Assembly: GCA_003222675.1 (NCBI GenBank)
Contig: QHWT01000048.1
Span: 1-64,000 of the forward strand
Length of the DNA stretch: 64,000 nt
Reading direction: 5' to 3'
Origin: Acidobacteriota bacterium
GTDB taxonomy: Bacteria; Acidobacteriota; Vicinamibacteria; Vicinamibacterales; 2-12-FULL-66-21
This document shows, piece by piece, positions 10,970 to 21,499 of the stretch (the stretch's first letter is position 1; each line of letters opens with the position of its first letter). The notes below the pieces were generated by a model. The model saw only the letters and a program-made list of their open reading frames with translations, was not told the DNA's origin and searched no databases. A program made the position numbers and the translations under genes.

Positions 10970-11123
10970 GGCGGCCCGGCGGTCGCCCCGCGGATTTGAG
11001 CCCCGGAAGCCCTACGCCTGCCAATGGATCGAGCGCGCGCAGGGATCTGCCGATGATTCCGACTGGCGAACGTGAGGCTCACAAGTCGAATTTCTGCGTT
11101 CCAGACGATCGAAGGCGCTGCAG

Positions 11124-13808
11124 TCATTCGTACCTGAGCGCCTCGTTGGGATCTATCCCGAGCGCCCGACGGAGCGGAACGTAGCACGCCGCCAGGCCGA
11201 CTACCGCAAACAGCACGACCGTGCCGCCGTATGTGACTGGGTCGAGCGGCGGAACGCCGAACAATAGATTGATGAGCATCCTGCTCACAGCCGCAGCGAG
11301 CAGCAGGCCGACGGCGGATCCAATCGTGACGAAGCGCATGCCCTCGCGGAGCACCATCCGGACGAGATCGGTCCGGTCGGCGCCGAGTGCGATACGAATG
11401 CCGATTTCCCGCGTGCGCCGGGTGACCATGTGCGCCATGATCCCGTAAATGCCAACCGCCGCGAGGAAGAATCCCACCACACCGAGGCTGCCGGCGGCGG
11501 CCGCGGCAATCCGCAGCTGTGTGATGACCGGCCCGCCTTCCTCGTCGAGCGGCACCGTATTCAGGACTGGCAGCTTCGGATCCATCGCCGTTACGAGCGA
11601 GCGAAGCTCACTTGCGATTCGCTTGCCTTCGACGGTCCGCGCGAGGATCTTCAAGGCCGAAACGTACTGCTGCTGCAGCGGCACACACACGAACGGCCGC
11701 GGCGACCGTCCATTGACGCGCTGCAGGTCCCTTGCGACGCCGACGACCGTCAGCGGCGCGCCCCGCACCGGCTGCCGTGTAGCGGTGTCGATCACATACG
11801 GTGAAAAGACGATCTGCCTGCCAACGGCCTCTTGACTCGAGATGCCGGGCCAGAACTGGCGTACCGTCGATTCGCCGATTACCGCAACGCGCTCCCCTGC
11901 CGCGGAGTCGGCGTCAGTGAATTCGCGTCCGGCCACCAGAGGCACGCGCATCGCCGCGAGATAGCCAGGGCTCACGACGTTGCCGAGCGCTTCAAAGAAC
12001 GGCCGTCCATCGGGCGGTGTCGCGCCCGGAACCGCGATTTGAAAACCCATCAGTCCGCCTGCCGGCGACGCAAATGCCAGTGCTGCCGACTCCACGCCAG
12101 GCAGCCGACGAACTCGCGCGAGCAGGTCACGCGCGAACATCGGTCCGCTCGTTCTCGTGTAGCCCGCAATCGAGAGATCGATGGATGCGACCTCGACCCC
12201 GCGTGAATCGAATCCCTGCTCGATCGATCCCGCGCGCGCGAGCGCCCGCGCGAGCAGACCGCCGACAACGACCAGCAGCACGCTCAGCGCGATTTCAGCC
12301 ACGACGAATGCGCGACGGATCCGGAGGGAACTCGAAGGCCCGTGTTCGTTGGTTTTCAAAGCGGAGACGACATCCACGTTCGACGCCTGGAGTGCAGGCG
12401 CAAGGCCGAACACGACCGCCGCCCCGAACGCGAGACTGATCGCGAACGCGGCGACGCGTCCGTCCTGCGCGAGCGACACCTCCCAGGGCAGCGGAAACGA
12501 CGGAAGCGTGTGCAGGATCGCCACGTTAATCGCGCGCGACAGCAGCAAACCTGAGGCGCCGCCGAGCGCGAACAGCAGAATGGTTTCGGTGAGGAGCTGA
12601 CGGATCAGCCGAGCGCGCCCGACGCCCATCGCCAGCCGAACGGCAATCTCGCGCCGCCTCGCGGTCGCGCGCGCGAGCAACATGCCGGCAACATTCATAC
12701 AGGCGATGACCAGCACCAGCATCACGATAGCCATCAAGAGCGTGAGGAACCCGCCCACGAGGAGGCGGACGCCCGTCGGGATCGGGGAAGAACGGGAGAC
12801 GCTCAACCCCAATCGGCGGCGACGAGCGGCAGCATCGGCCGTCCTCAGACCAGGCGGCAGAAGGCTTTCAGAGAGGGTTCGGCCAATTGTCTCGATCTCG
12901 GCCGCCGCTTGCGGAAGCGACACGCCCGGCTTGAGGCGGGCGCCGACCAGTCCCATATTCAGCGTACGCGTGCGATCGAGCGGTACCCAGAGATCCGGCG
13001 CGAGCACGGTGTTGCCGTGGAATTCCTGTCGGGCGACGCCGACGATGGTGAACACGCGATCACTCAGCCGGAGTGTTCGCCCGATGATGGCTGCATCGCC
13101 GTTGAATCGTTGCGTCCAGAACCGGTGACTCAATACAGCGACGGATTGCATGTCTTGGTCGCCGAACAGACGTCCCGCTGTCGGCACCACAGCGAGTGCC
13201 GCAAAATAGTTGGGCGTCACGACTTGCCCGAACACCGGCTCGGCACCACCCCCTCCTGCGGTGGCCGCTAGGCTCATCGGCGTGAGATCGAGCGCATACG
13301 CATAGACGTGCTGGACGAGCGTGGCGCGCTCGCGTATCTCGAGGTACTGGGAGTACGTGATTGGCTCGACACCGAGCTCACCTGTGGTCCGATTGATGTC
13401 GACCAGACGATCCGGCTCGGCGACACCGGGCGCGGTCCGCAGCAACAAGGTGTTGGCCGCGGTGAAGACGGTGGTACCAGCCCCGATACCGATGGCCAGC
13501 GACACGGAGGCCGTCACGGCGAAGAGTGGATTCCGGCGCAGAAGCCGTGCGGCGTACCCGCTGTCTCTTCTCAGATCGTCCAGCCAGACGAAAGACCGCG
13601 CGTCACGGTGTGCATCCTTCGCCTGCTCGATACCTCCAAAGGCACGCCGGGCGGCCAGCCTGGCTTCCTCTTTCGACATGCCGCGTCGGCGGAACTCGTC
13701 TTCGAGCAGCGCCAGATGCGATCTCACCTCACGTACCAGGTCCGGCTCGGCGCGTCCCGGATGGACGACATTGAGGAGCCGAAAAAGGAAGCGCCTCAGT
13801 GCCGACAT
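11124..13808 (-). CDS. ADOP-type (MacB/FtsX-like duplicated) ABC permease
   Basis: 894 aa; permease prefix (VREVRSHLALLEDEFRRRGMSKEEARLAARRAFGG), two FtsX-like modules, IARSRALGIDPNEALR-like C-terminus (RRALGIDPNEALRYE). Confidence 0.9.
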   Translation of the reverse strand: MSALRRFLFRLLNVVHPGRAEPDLVREVRSHLALLEDEFRRRGMSKEEARLAARRAFGGIEQAKDAHRDARSFVWLDDLRRDSGYAARLLRRNPLFAVTASVSLAIGIGAGTTVFTAANTLLLRTAPGVAEPDRLVDINRTTGELGVEPITYSQYLEIRERATLVQHVYAYALDLTPMSLAATAGGGGAEPVFGQVVTPNYFAALAVVPTAGRLFGDQDMQSVAVLSHRFWTQRFNGDAAIIGRTLRLSDRVFTIVGVARQEFHGNTVLAPDLWVPLDRTRTLNMGLVGARLKPGVSLPQAAAEIETIGRTLSESLLPPGLRTADAAARRRRLGLSVSRSSPIPTGVRLLVGGFLTLLMAIVMLVLVIACMNVAGMLLARATARRREIAVRLAMGVGRARLIRQLLTETILLFALGGASGLLLSRAINVAILHTLPSFPLPWEVSLAQDGRVAAFAISLAFGAAVVFGLAPALQASNVDVVSALKTNEHGPSSSLRIRRAFVVAEIALSVLLVVVGGLLARALARAGSIEQGFDSRGVEVASIDLSIAGYTRTSGPMFARDLLARVRRLPGVESAALAFASPAGGLMGFQIAVPGATPPDGRPFFEALGNVVSPGYLAAMRVPLVAGREFTDADSAAGERVAVIGESTVRQFWPGISSQEAVGRQIVFSPYVIDTATRQPVRGAPLTVVGVARDLQRVNGRSPRPFVCVPLQQQYVSALKILARTVEGKRIASELRSLVTAMDPKLPVLNTVPLDEEGGPVITQLRIAAAAAGSLGVVGFFLAAVGIYGIMAHMVTRRTREIGIRIALGADRTDLVRMVLREGMRFVTIGSAVGLLLAAAVSRMLINLLFGVPPLDPVTYGGTVVLFAVVGLAACYVPLRRALGIDPNEALRYE

Positions 13809-14031
13809 GATTGTGCCTTACTCGCAGCGAAGCGCGACAAGCGGCGGGGCCGCTCGACGCGCTCGTTTGATTTCACTGGCCATTCGAGTGGTCTCCAGCC
13901 GGAAGCTTCCCGCCATTCCACTGGTTTGTCAAGTGGACAGCCCACCCACGAGTCGGAGGATTATCGCGCGGCAACCTTCGCGTGGCTTGCCAACCGAAGT
14001 TCACGCTGAGTTGGCAAGCGTGAGCGAAGAT

Positions 14032-14070
14032 TGGTGGGGGCGATAGGATTCGAACCTGCGACCGCTCGCA
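14032..14070 (-). repeat. tRNA 3'-end fragment, third related copy
   Basis: attggtgggggcgataggattcgaacctgcgaccgctcg is 36/39 identical to the tRNA-Pro 3' segment; no matching 5' acceptor strand nearby. Confidence 0.65.
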
Positions 14071-14267
14071 AGTTGGATTCTGCAGGCCGAGGCGCGTCAG
14101 ACCATTGAAGAGGTCGGTAACCCCGTGCCGTCTGTCGGACCGCATCGGGCGGCATTCCGCCGATGGACGACGGCTCGGCCGGTCCGCAGAGTGCTTTGCG
14201 CGAGCAACGTCTCTTCGCCGGACGAATTCAGGTCTGCGCGCTCAGGCCGAGTAGAATCCGCCCAAGC

Positions 14268-14960
14268 ATGTTTACGCTGGACCGCGTCGTCCCTTGGGGT
14301 CGATCGTTCGACGAATACCGCCGTATGTTCGGGCTTCCTGACAAGGACCTCGCGCTGCGGATTATCGGCTGCGGCGATGGTCCCGCCAGTTTCAACGCCG
14401 AAGCGACGCGGCGAGGCTATCAAGTCGTATCGTGCGATCCGATCTACCAGTTCGACAACACGCAAATCGAGGAGCGGATTGCCGCGACGTATGAGCACGT
14501 CCTTGAGCAGACAAGACGAAACGCTCACGATTTCGTCTGGGGAAACGGTATTCGCACCGTGAAAGAGCTCGGCGCCGTCCGCATGGCAGCGATGCGTACC
14601 TTTTTGGCTGATTACGACGCAGGGAAGCGCGCAGGCCGTTACGTTGACGCGGCACTACCGGCGCTCCCTTTCGAGGATGGCGCGTTCGATCTCGCCCTGT
14701 GCTCTCATTTCCCGTTCCTGTATTCGACACAGCTCGGCGAAGCGTTCCATCGAGCCGCCCTTCACGAAATGTGCCGTATCGCGACAGAAGTGCGCGTGTT
14801 CCCGTTGCTTGCGCTCGAGAGCCACCGGTCACCGTTTGTCGAAACGTGCGCCGCCGATCTCGTTGGATTTGGCCGCGAAGTAGCGATAGAGCGCGTTCCG
14901 TACGCGTTTCAGCGCGGAGGCAACGAAATGATGCGCGTCCGTTGCCGTAGTGCCTCATAG
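14268..14960 (+). CDS. SAM-dependent methyltransferase-like protein
   Basis: LRIIGCGDGPASFNAEATRRGYQVVSCDP SAM motif; FEDGAFDLALCSHFPFLY. Confidence 0.65.
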   Translation: MFTLDRVVPWGRSFDEYRRMFGLPDKDLALRIIGCGDGPASFNAEATRRGYQVVSCDPIYQFDNTQIEERIAATYEHVLEQTRRNAHDFVWGNGIRTVKELGAVRMAAMRTFLADYDAGKRAGRYVDAALPALPFEDGAFDLALCSHFPFLYSTQLGEAFHRAALHEMCRIATEVRVFPLLALESHRSPFVETCAADLVGFGREVAIERVPYAFQRGGNEMMRVRCRSAS

Positions 14961-15201
14961 AGAATACCCGACTGAGATAATCGTCCGACTCGTTCGTGCC
15001 AAACGTTACGGCGGACGTGAAGCACGCCTTTGGAGTACACCTTCTAACGAGCGTCACATCCAATCGGCAGCTTGCGATCGCATGTACCCGGCAGATCCGT
15101 CCCATCAGGCATGATGCGCTAGCCAATCCGACGGGCGAACAACAACCAACTCTCCACGAAATTCCATTGCGAGACGACTGAGGTAGATGCCACTCGTCAA
15201 C

Positions 15202-17660
15202 CTATTCGTGGCGCAGTGCCGTGACCGGATCGATGCGCGCCGCGCGCCACGCTGACACGGAGGGGGCCAGCAGCGTCGTCGCCATCAGCAACCCGGCCGC
15301 GGCGACCAGCGTGAGCGGATCCGTCGAAGACAGGCCAAACAGGAGTGAGGCGATCCAGCGTCCGGCCAGCACCGATGCGATGCCCACACACACGCCAACG
15401 GTGATCAAGCGCAAGGCCTCCGCGAGGACCAGCCGGAGCACGGAGGCCCGCGTGGCACCAAGTGCCATGCGCACGCCGATCTCCATCGTGCGTCGGCTCG
15501 TCACCTGCCTGACGACGCCATAGAGACCAACACAGACCAGCAGCAGCGCTAAGACGGCGAACCCGCCCCACAATTGCGCCAGCCGCTGCTCGGGCTGGAC
15601 GAGATCGGCGAGCCGGTCTCGCATCAGAATCGGGGGCGCGAGACGCAGTCCTCCTTGTATTTCGGCGCCGATGGCGCGCAGTGCCTGGACCAGCGACGAA
15701 GGCGTGGCAGCAGCGCGCACAACCACGGCTTCACTCGGCCCCACGCGCTGATGCGCGCTGAGGAACACGATCGGCCCGACGCGCTGCCGCAGATCAGAAA
15801 AGTTCGCGTCACGAACGATGCCGACGATTTCAATCCGCCGACCGGCGTCCTTCTCGATACTCGTCCCGACGACGTTGCGTCCGCCGCCGAACCGGCGGAC
15901 GAACGCCTGGTTCACGATGGCCACGAGCGGCGCATTGGTTCGATCCGCTGGGGTGAAGTTCCGCCCGGCCACGATCGGCACGCCCATCGTCGCGAACAGA
16001 TCGCTCGAGACCGCGAAGAAGTTGACGACGAGATCGTCAGGCAAGCGCGCCACATACGTGGGGATGGAGATCGCGCTCTCCCAGGTATTGCCGCCGAACG
16101 GATCGGGTCCCATCACCGCCGCTGACGCCAGCCCCGACGTCGTGCGCACCCGCTCGATCAGTCTGTCGCGCACGGCCATCGTCTGCGCATCCTTCCAGTC
16201 GTCTGGCGGACGGATCTCGGCGGTCACGATCGGCGCGGCGTCGTAGCCGACCTCGACGCGCTCCAGATTGCGCAGCGTGCGGGAGAAGAGCCCCGCCCCC
16301 ACCAGCAGCAACACGGACAGCCCGAGCTGCACGACGACGAATGCGTGCCGCAGGCGATGGCGGGCCGACTGGCCGGCCGTGGCGGCGGAGCCGTCCTTGA
16401 TGGCGTCGGTCAAGTCGGCGCGGGTGCTTTGCAGGGCGGGCGCGAGCCCGAACAGCAGCGTAGAGAGAAGCGAGAGGCGGCGGTGAAGATCAACACGTGC
16501 CGATCGAGATGGAACTCCAGCACCAGATCGCCCCGGCTTGCGCCAGAAGCCGTACGAGCGCCTGGCTGGCCCACGTTGCCAGCAGCAGTCCCGTGACGCC
16601 GCCGGCCAGCGCAACCAGCAGGCTCTCGGTCAGCAGCTGCCGGATCAGGCGTCCCGGCGGCGCGCCGATCGACATGCGGACCGCCATCTCGCGCCGGCGC
16701 GCCACCGCCCGCGCCAGCAGCAGGCTGCCGACGTTCGTGCAGGTGATCAGCAGGATAATGACGACGAGTCCCATCAGCACGGTCAGCGGGGTCCGCGTGT
16801 CCGCAACCTGACTAGTGTCGCCGCCCATGCCCGAAGCGAGCACGATCCGCTGGCTGGTGAACCGCCGGCGTTCCGCTTCCCTGGCGATGCCGAGGACTTG
16901 TGCCCGCTGTTCGAGGTGCGACGTCAGAATGCGCGTCAGATCGGCCGCCGCCGCTGACTCGCTGACGCCGCGCTGCAGACGCCCCATGAGGCGATAGACC
17001 TGACAACCCGGGTCGGTCACGCACGGCCCCATCATCATCGCGGGGAGCCACACGTCGGTCGCGCGTCCGGCCTCGACGCCCGTGAAGCCGGGCGCACTGA
17101 CGCCGATGATCGTGAACACGTGGTCGTCAATCGTGAGCGACCTGCCCACGACGTTCTCGTCGGATCCGAGACGGCTCGTCCAATAGCGATGACTGATGAC
17201 GGCGACAGGACTCGCACCGACGGTCCGACTGTCCGCAGCCTCGAACCCGCGTCCCCGGATGGCACGCACGCCCGCGACGTCGAAGTAGTTGGCGGACACG
17301 TACTGGCGCGAGATGCGCGCCGCGGTGTTGTCGGTGCCGTAGACGCGCGCGTATTGTGTGCCATTGAAGGCGGCAAGCGCGTGGAACCACTGGCTCTGGT
17401 CGCGGAGCGCTTCGTAGCGTGTATGACACGGTCGGCAGCCTCTGCGTCCCGCTGCTCCGCTGCACGAGGGTCAGGGTCTCGGGATCGCTGATGGGCAGCG
17501 TGTTGAGAAAGGCGGCGCTGACGACACTGAAGACGGCGGTGTTGGCGCCGATGCCCAAGCCGAGCGACAGCATGAGCAGACGAACGTCGGCTGCCGTCGC
17601 GCCATTCGCAGCGTGTAGACGACGTCCTTGGCGACCGTCTCAAGTGCACCCACAGGCATT
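15202..17660 (-). pseudogene. ADOP-type ABC permease, multiply frameshifted
   Basis: C-terminal 470-aa ORF (15202-16614), middle ORF (16490-17299) and N-terminal pieces (17127-17573, 17471-17722) are consecutive parts of one permease in different frames. Confidence 0.8.
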
Positions 17661-18131
17661 CCTCCGTTGACGCCTGATGGCCGGCTGTCGCGAGAGTGCA
17701 GGATTGTCATCCTGCCGTCCACGGTCTGTCAACCGACAGGATGAGCGGTCGCGCACGGCGGGCTCGACCGGCTCGCACCGTGTGACTCTCGCAGCAGACG
17801 TCGGCGGCAGTGTCCGCGGCCGTCCGCACGCCCGTCTGGTCGATGTTGCGGCAGATGACGAAACGCGCGAACGTCGGCGGACACGGCAGCACTCGCCACC
17901 GAGTAATCGAGTCGGTCGCCGTTCGTCATTGACGGGCCGGCAGATCCGCTGTGGTTCTCCGCGCGCCCCTTGACCGCAGGCACGGTTCGGCCTAACGACA
18001 GCCTAACGATTCCCAGCCAAGAGAATGTTCTGCGTTAACGAGCGCGCAAGAAGAGTAATTCGAGGAACTGACCACTTGGGTGAAACCAAGTGCTCAGACA
18101 GACTGAATTACGCGGGTTTTATTAGGAAAAT

Positions 18132-18208
18132 TGGTCGGGGCGATAGGATTCGAACCTACGACCCCTCGGTCCCGAACCGAGTGCTCTACCAGACTGAGCC
18201 ACGCCCCG
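18132..18208 (-). tRNA. tRNA-Pro (anticodon CGG), CCA encoded
   Basis: CGGGGCG acceptor pairs with CGCCCCG; CTCGG-TTCGGGA-CCGAG anticodon arm; GTAGGTTCGAATCCTAT T-arm; 3' ACCA. Confidence 0.95.
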
Positions 18209-18369
18209 ACAGGCGAAGTGTGCGGCTTGAATCGCGGCGGCCGGGAACCGCCATGCGCGAATCGGTATTCTAACTCAACTCTGGTCCTTCCACCTAAAGC
18301 GAAACCACAGGCGTTACCACAGCGGGAATAACCCGCCAAAATCCGCGCGGGATTGCAGCAATGCGAACG

Positions 18370-19390
18370 CGCGGTCCGTTTGGAGCTCCGCCGGGCGGAA
18401 GCGCGGCGGGATGCTCGCGAGCCAGGCGACGGCGGCGGCTCTCGTCTGCGCTTACGCGCGCGCAGCCGGCACGCCGAGATCACGATAGCCGAGCCCCTTC
18501 CCTTTGAGCTTCTCGAACTCCGCGCACGCTGTCGCATACCGCGCGTCGCCGAGCAGCGCTTCGCCATACGCCAGTCGCAGGCGTGCATCGTCCGGCCGTT
18601 CCCGCGAGTAACTCCGCAGAGGTTGACACCGCCTGCCGGAAGTTGCCGGCCAGCACGTAACTCGCGGCTGTGGCCTGCGGTAATCCGCGTCGGAGCGCCG
18701 CTTGGTACGGCGCGGCCGTGGCGCGCTTCACGAAGTCCAGCGTGCGATCGATCACCTCGCGCATCATCGTCTGCGATCTCGAATCCATGGTGGCCGGTTG
18801 GATGATTCAGCAGCGTGACGGGTGCGTTCTGCGAGACGGCAAGTGGGCGAGCGTGGTGATGTCCTTGTTGACGCTCTGACGATCGAGACCGGCGCGTACA
18901 TGAAGAGCGGGCAGATCGCGGCGAAACACGGTGAGAGGCGCCGTGCCGTAGTACATCACCGCCGCTTTGACAGCAGTCTGTTGCGGATCCTCGATCGCGG
19001 GGAACGCGCTGAATACGTTGCCGGACCCGGCATATACCGTAATCGCATCGCGATCGATGCCGAGATCGCCTGCTTGCCCGTGACGTGGCGAACCAGGATG
19101 TCGAAATCCTGTGCTTGGCTGCCGTCGCGCAGATCCGGCAGGATCGCGATCAATCCCTTCGACGCGGCCGTCTGCGCCCACGCCGCGTAGAACGCTCCGC
19201 GGCGATCTGCACCGGTCGCCCGGTTGGAAAAGATCAGCGCAGGCGCGCGGACGCCGGAAGCGGTCGGCGGACGATACCCGTCCATACGCAGGCTGGTCCC
19301 GCCGGAGACGATTGTTGCGATCCTCGCAGCCGGATCTACAACGACGGGACGGGCGGCACCGAACGAGAGACGAATGCCGCCGGCGGAATC
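18370..19390 (-). pseudogene. Dienelactone hydrolase / alpha-beta hydrolase-like, frameshifted
   Basis: GVRAPALIFSNRATGADRRGAFYAAWAQTAASKGLIAILPDLRDGSQAQDFDILVRHV in one frame, IDRDAITVYAGSGNVFSAFPA...AAVMYYGTA in another, and a third C-terminal ORF. Confidence 0.6.
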
Positions 19391-19396
19391 ACCACA

Positions 19397-20158
19397 TCAC
19401 TTTTTGACCGGGGCTTCGGAATCGAGCGGCAGGTTTTCGAGCGCCGATAAGGCGGTGTAGTCCGTCAGGTCGGGCTGCAGGGGGGTGACGGAGATGAAGC
19501 CGTCGCGCACGGCCTGGTAATCAGATCGATCGTGCGGCTCCCAATCGTTCTGCCCTTCTTCGATCCAGTAATAATTCTTGCCGCGTGGATCGCAACGCTC
19601 GTCGACGATCGTGATGTGATTGCGCTTGGCCTGCACGGTCCAGCGCGATCCCTTCGGCTGTCCTGACGGCACGTTGATGTTCAGAAACGTCCGCGGGGGC
19701 AGCCGATGCCGCAGCGTCAGCGCCGCCACCGCTGCCGCCGCCGCAGCCGACGGGCCGAAATCGTACGTGTCGTGGCTCCGTTCGAGCGACACGGCAATGC
19801 TGGCGACACCAAGCAGCGCGCCTTCCATTGCCCCCGCGACCGTCCCCGAGTACGTGATGTCGTCGCCCAGATTGAATCCCTTGTTGACGCCCGAGACGAT
19901 TAGATCCGGCAACGTCGTGTAGAGCTTCGTGACGGCAATGTTGACGCAGTCGCTCGGCGTGCCGTCCACTTCGTAGACACCGTCGGCGACGGTCTCGAGA
20001 CGGAGCGGCCGCCGGAGCGTCAGCGCGTGACCAATCGCGCTGGCTTCGACGTGAGGGGCGACGACAAGGACGTCGCCGAGCGGACGCAGGACGTGCGCAA
20101 GCGCGTAAATCCCTTCGGAGCGTACGCCATCATCGTTGGTGACGAGTATTCTGGGCAT
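19397..20158 (-). CDS. surE: 5'/3'-nucleotidase SurE
   Basis: MPRILVTNDDGVRSEGIYALAHVL; VDGTPSDCV; VSGVNKGFNLGDDITYSGTVAGAMEG. Confidence 0.95.
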   Translation of the reverse strand: MPRILVTNDDGVRSEGIYALAHVLRPLGDVLVVAPHVEASAIGHALTLRRPLRLETVADGVYEVDGTPSDCVNIAVTKLYTTLPDLIVSGVNKGFNLGDDITYSGTVAGAMEGALLGVASIAVSLERSHDTYDFGPSAAAAAAVAALTLRHRLPPRTFLNINVPSGQPKGSRWTVQAKRNHITIVDERCDPRGKNYYWIEEGQNDWEPHDRSDYQAVRDGFISVTPLQPDLTDYTALSALENLPLDSEAPVKK

Positions 20159-21365
20159 CAGGGAATGCTAAGTATAACAGGACGCTGGCGATAAGCGCGA
20201 GCGCTGCGCCGGTCAGGAACGCCGCGCGAGGCGAGACGCGCGTCCAGATGGCGCCGAACAGCAGGCTCGCGGCAAGGCCGCCGACGCCAATCGCCGCGTT
20301 GTAGATCCCGAAGGCGGTCCCGCGCGCGTCGACCGGGGCCATATCGACAACCCACGCCTTCTCCACTCCTTCTGTCAGGCCGAAGTAGAGTCCATACGCG
20401 AGGAAGATCACGATGACGATGGCCACCTGGCTGAAGTAACCGAACGCGGCGTAGATGCCCGCGTACCACAGCCAGCCGAGCGCGATCATGGTGCGGCGCC
20501 CCACCCGATCGCTCAACGCGCCGCCGATCACCGATGAGGTCATCTTCACGACGTGCAGCGCGGACCACAGCAGTGGAATCCACAGGCTCGCGACGCCGAG
20601 ATCGCCGAGCCGCAACAGCAGGAACGCATCGCTGGCGTTCCCGAGCGAGAAGATCAGGATTACCGCGACGGCGAGGTAGAACCGTCGCGTAACCCGTCCT
20701 GGAGATCCGCGATCGGCCTCTGCTGCAAGACGGCCTTCGCGCCGCTGCTCGGGGACGCGCAACAAAATGAGGATGACGATGACGCCGGGAACGAGCGTCC
20801 AGGCGAACAGCGAGCGATACGCCTCGGCGTGGAAGTACAAGTACGCCGAGGCGACGAGCGGGCCCGCTACGGCGCCGGCGTGATCCATCGCGCGATGGAA
20901 CCCGTAGACGCGCCCGCGCCGATCCGGCGGCGCGAGCCGCGCGAGCATCGCATCGCGCGGCGACGTGCGGATGCCCTTCCCGAGACGATCGGTGAACCGC
21001 AGCGCGAGCACCTGCGGCCATGCCGTCACGATGGCAATGAGCGGACGGATCAGCGACGAGAGACCATAGCCCGCGAGCACCAGCCGCTTTGGTGTGCCCG
21101 AGCGGTCCGCGAGCCATCCCGACACGATCTTGAGCACGCTGTTCGCCGCTTCCGCGACGCCTTCGATGACGCCGAGCGACATCGCGCCCGCGCCGAGCAC
21201 GCGCGTGAGAAACAGCGGCAGGAGCGGGTACACCATCTCGCTGGCGGTGTCGGTGAAAAAGCTTACCCACCCCAGCAGCCAGACAGGCCGCGACAGACCG
21301 TAACGATCGAGGGGATTGCCTGACGGATCCACGCCGTATGGCGCGCTCACCGGTGTCGTGGCCAT
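20130..21365 (-). CDS. MFS transporter
   Basis: 12-TM-like hydrophobic protein; DRLGKGIRTSPRDAM and GWLADRSGTPKR loop motifs. Confidence 0.88.
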   Translation of the reverse strand: MATTPVSAPYGVDPSGNPLDRYGLSRPVWLLGWVSFFTDTASEMVYPLLPLFLTRVLGAGAMSLGVIEGVAEAANSVLKIVSGWLADRSGTPKRLVLAGYGLSSLIRPLIAIVTAWPQVLALRFTDRLGKGIRTSPRDAMLARLAPPDRRGRVYGFHRAMDHAGAVAGPLVASAYLYFHAEAYRSLFAWTLVPGVIVILILLRVPEQRREGRLAAEADRGSPGRVTRRFYLAVAVILIFSLGNASDAFLLLRLGDLGVASLWIPLLWSALHVVKMTSSVIGGALSDRVGRRTMIALGWLWYAGIYAAFGYFSQVAIVIVIFLAYGLYFGLTEGVEKAWVVDMAPVDARGTAFGIYNAAIGVGGLAASLLFGAIWTRVSPRAAFLTGAALALIASVLLYLAFPDAQNTRHQR

Positions 21366-21499
21366 CGCACCGAGCGTATAAGCCCGTATAATCGCGGTCA
21401 AATACGAGAATGTTCAATGCACGATCGCGCTCAATGCTGATTCTTCAAAACAAACACGCGTGAGCATTGGATATTGAGCATCGAGCATCGACGATTCAC

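Noticed and set aside
13873-14145. ORF containing RSQVRILSPPP
   Set aside because: Typical spurious translation across a tRNA 3' end; here it marks the tRNA fragment rather than a protein.
17700-17745. CATCCTG...CAGGATG inverted repeat upstream of the broken permease as an operator
   Set aside because: 7-bp arms with long spacing; too weak without conservation data.
18072-18093. CCACTTGG-GTGAAA-CCAAGTG hairpin as a rho-independent terminator of tRNA-Pro
   Set aside because: No T-tract follows on the minus strand; it is better explained as part of a degenerate tRNA-like remnant.
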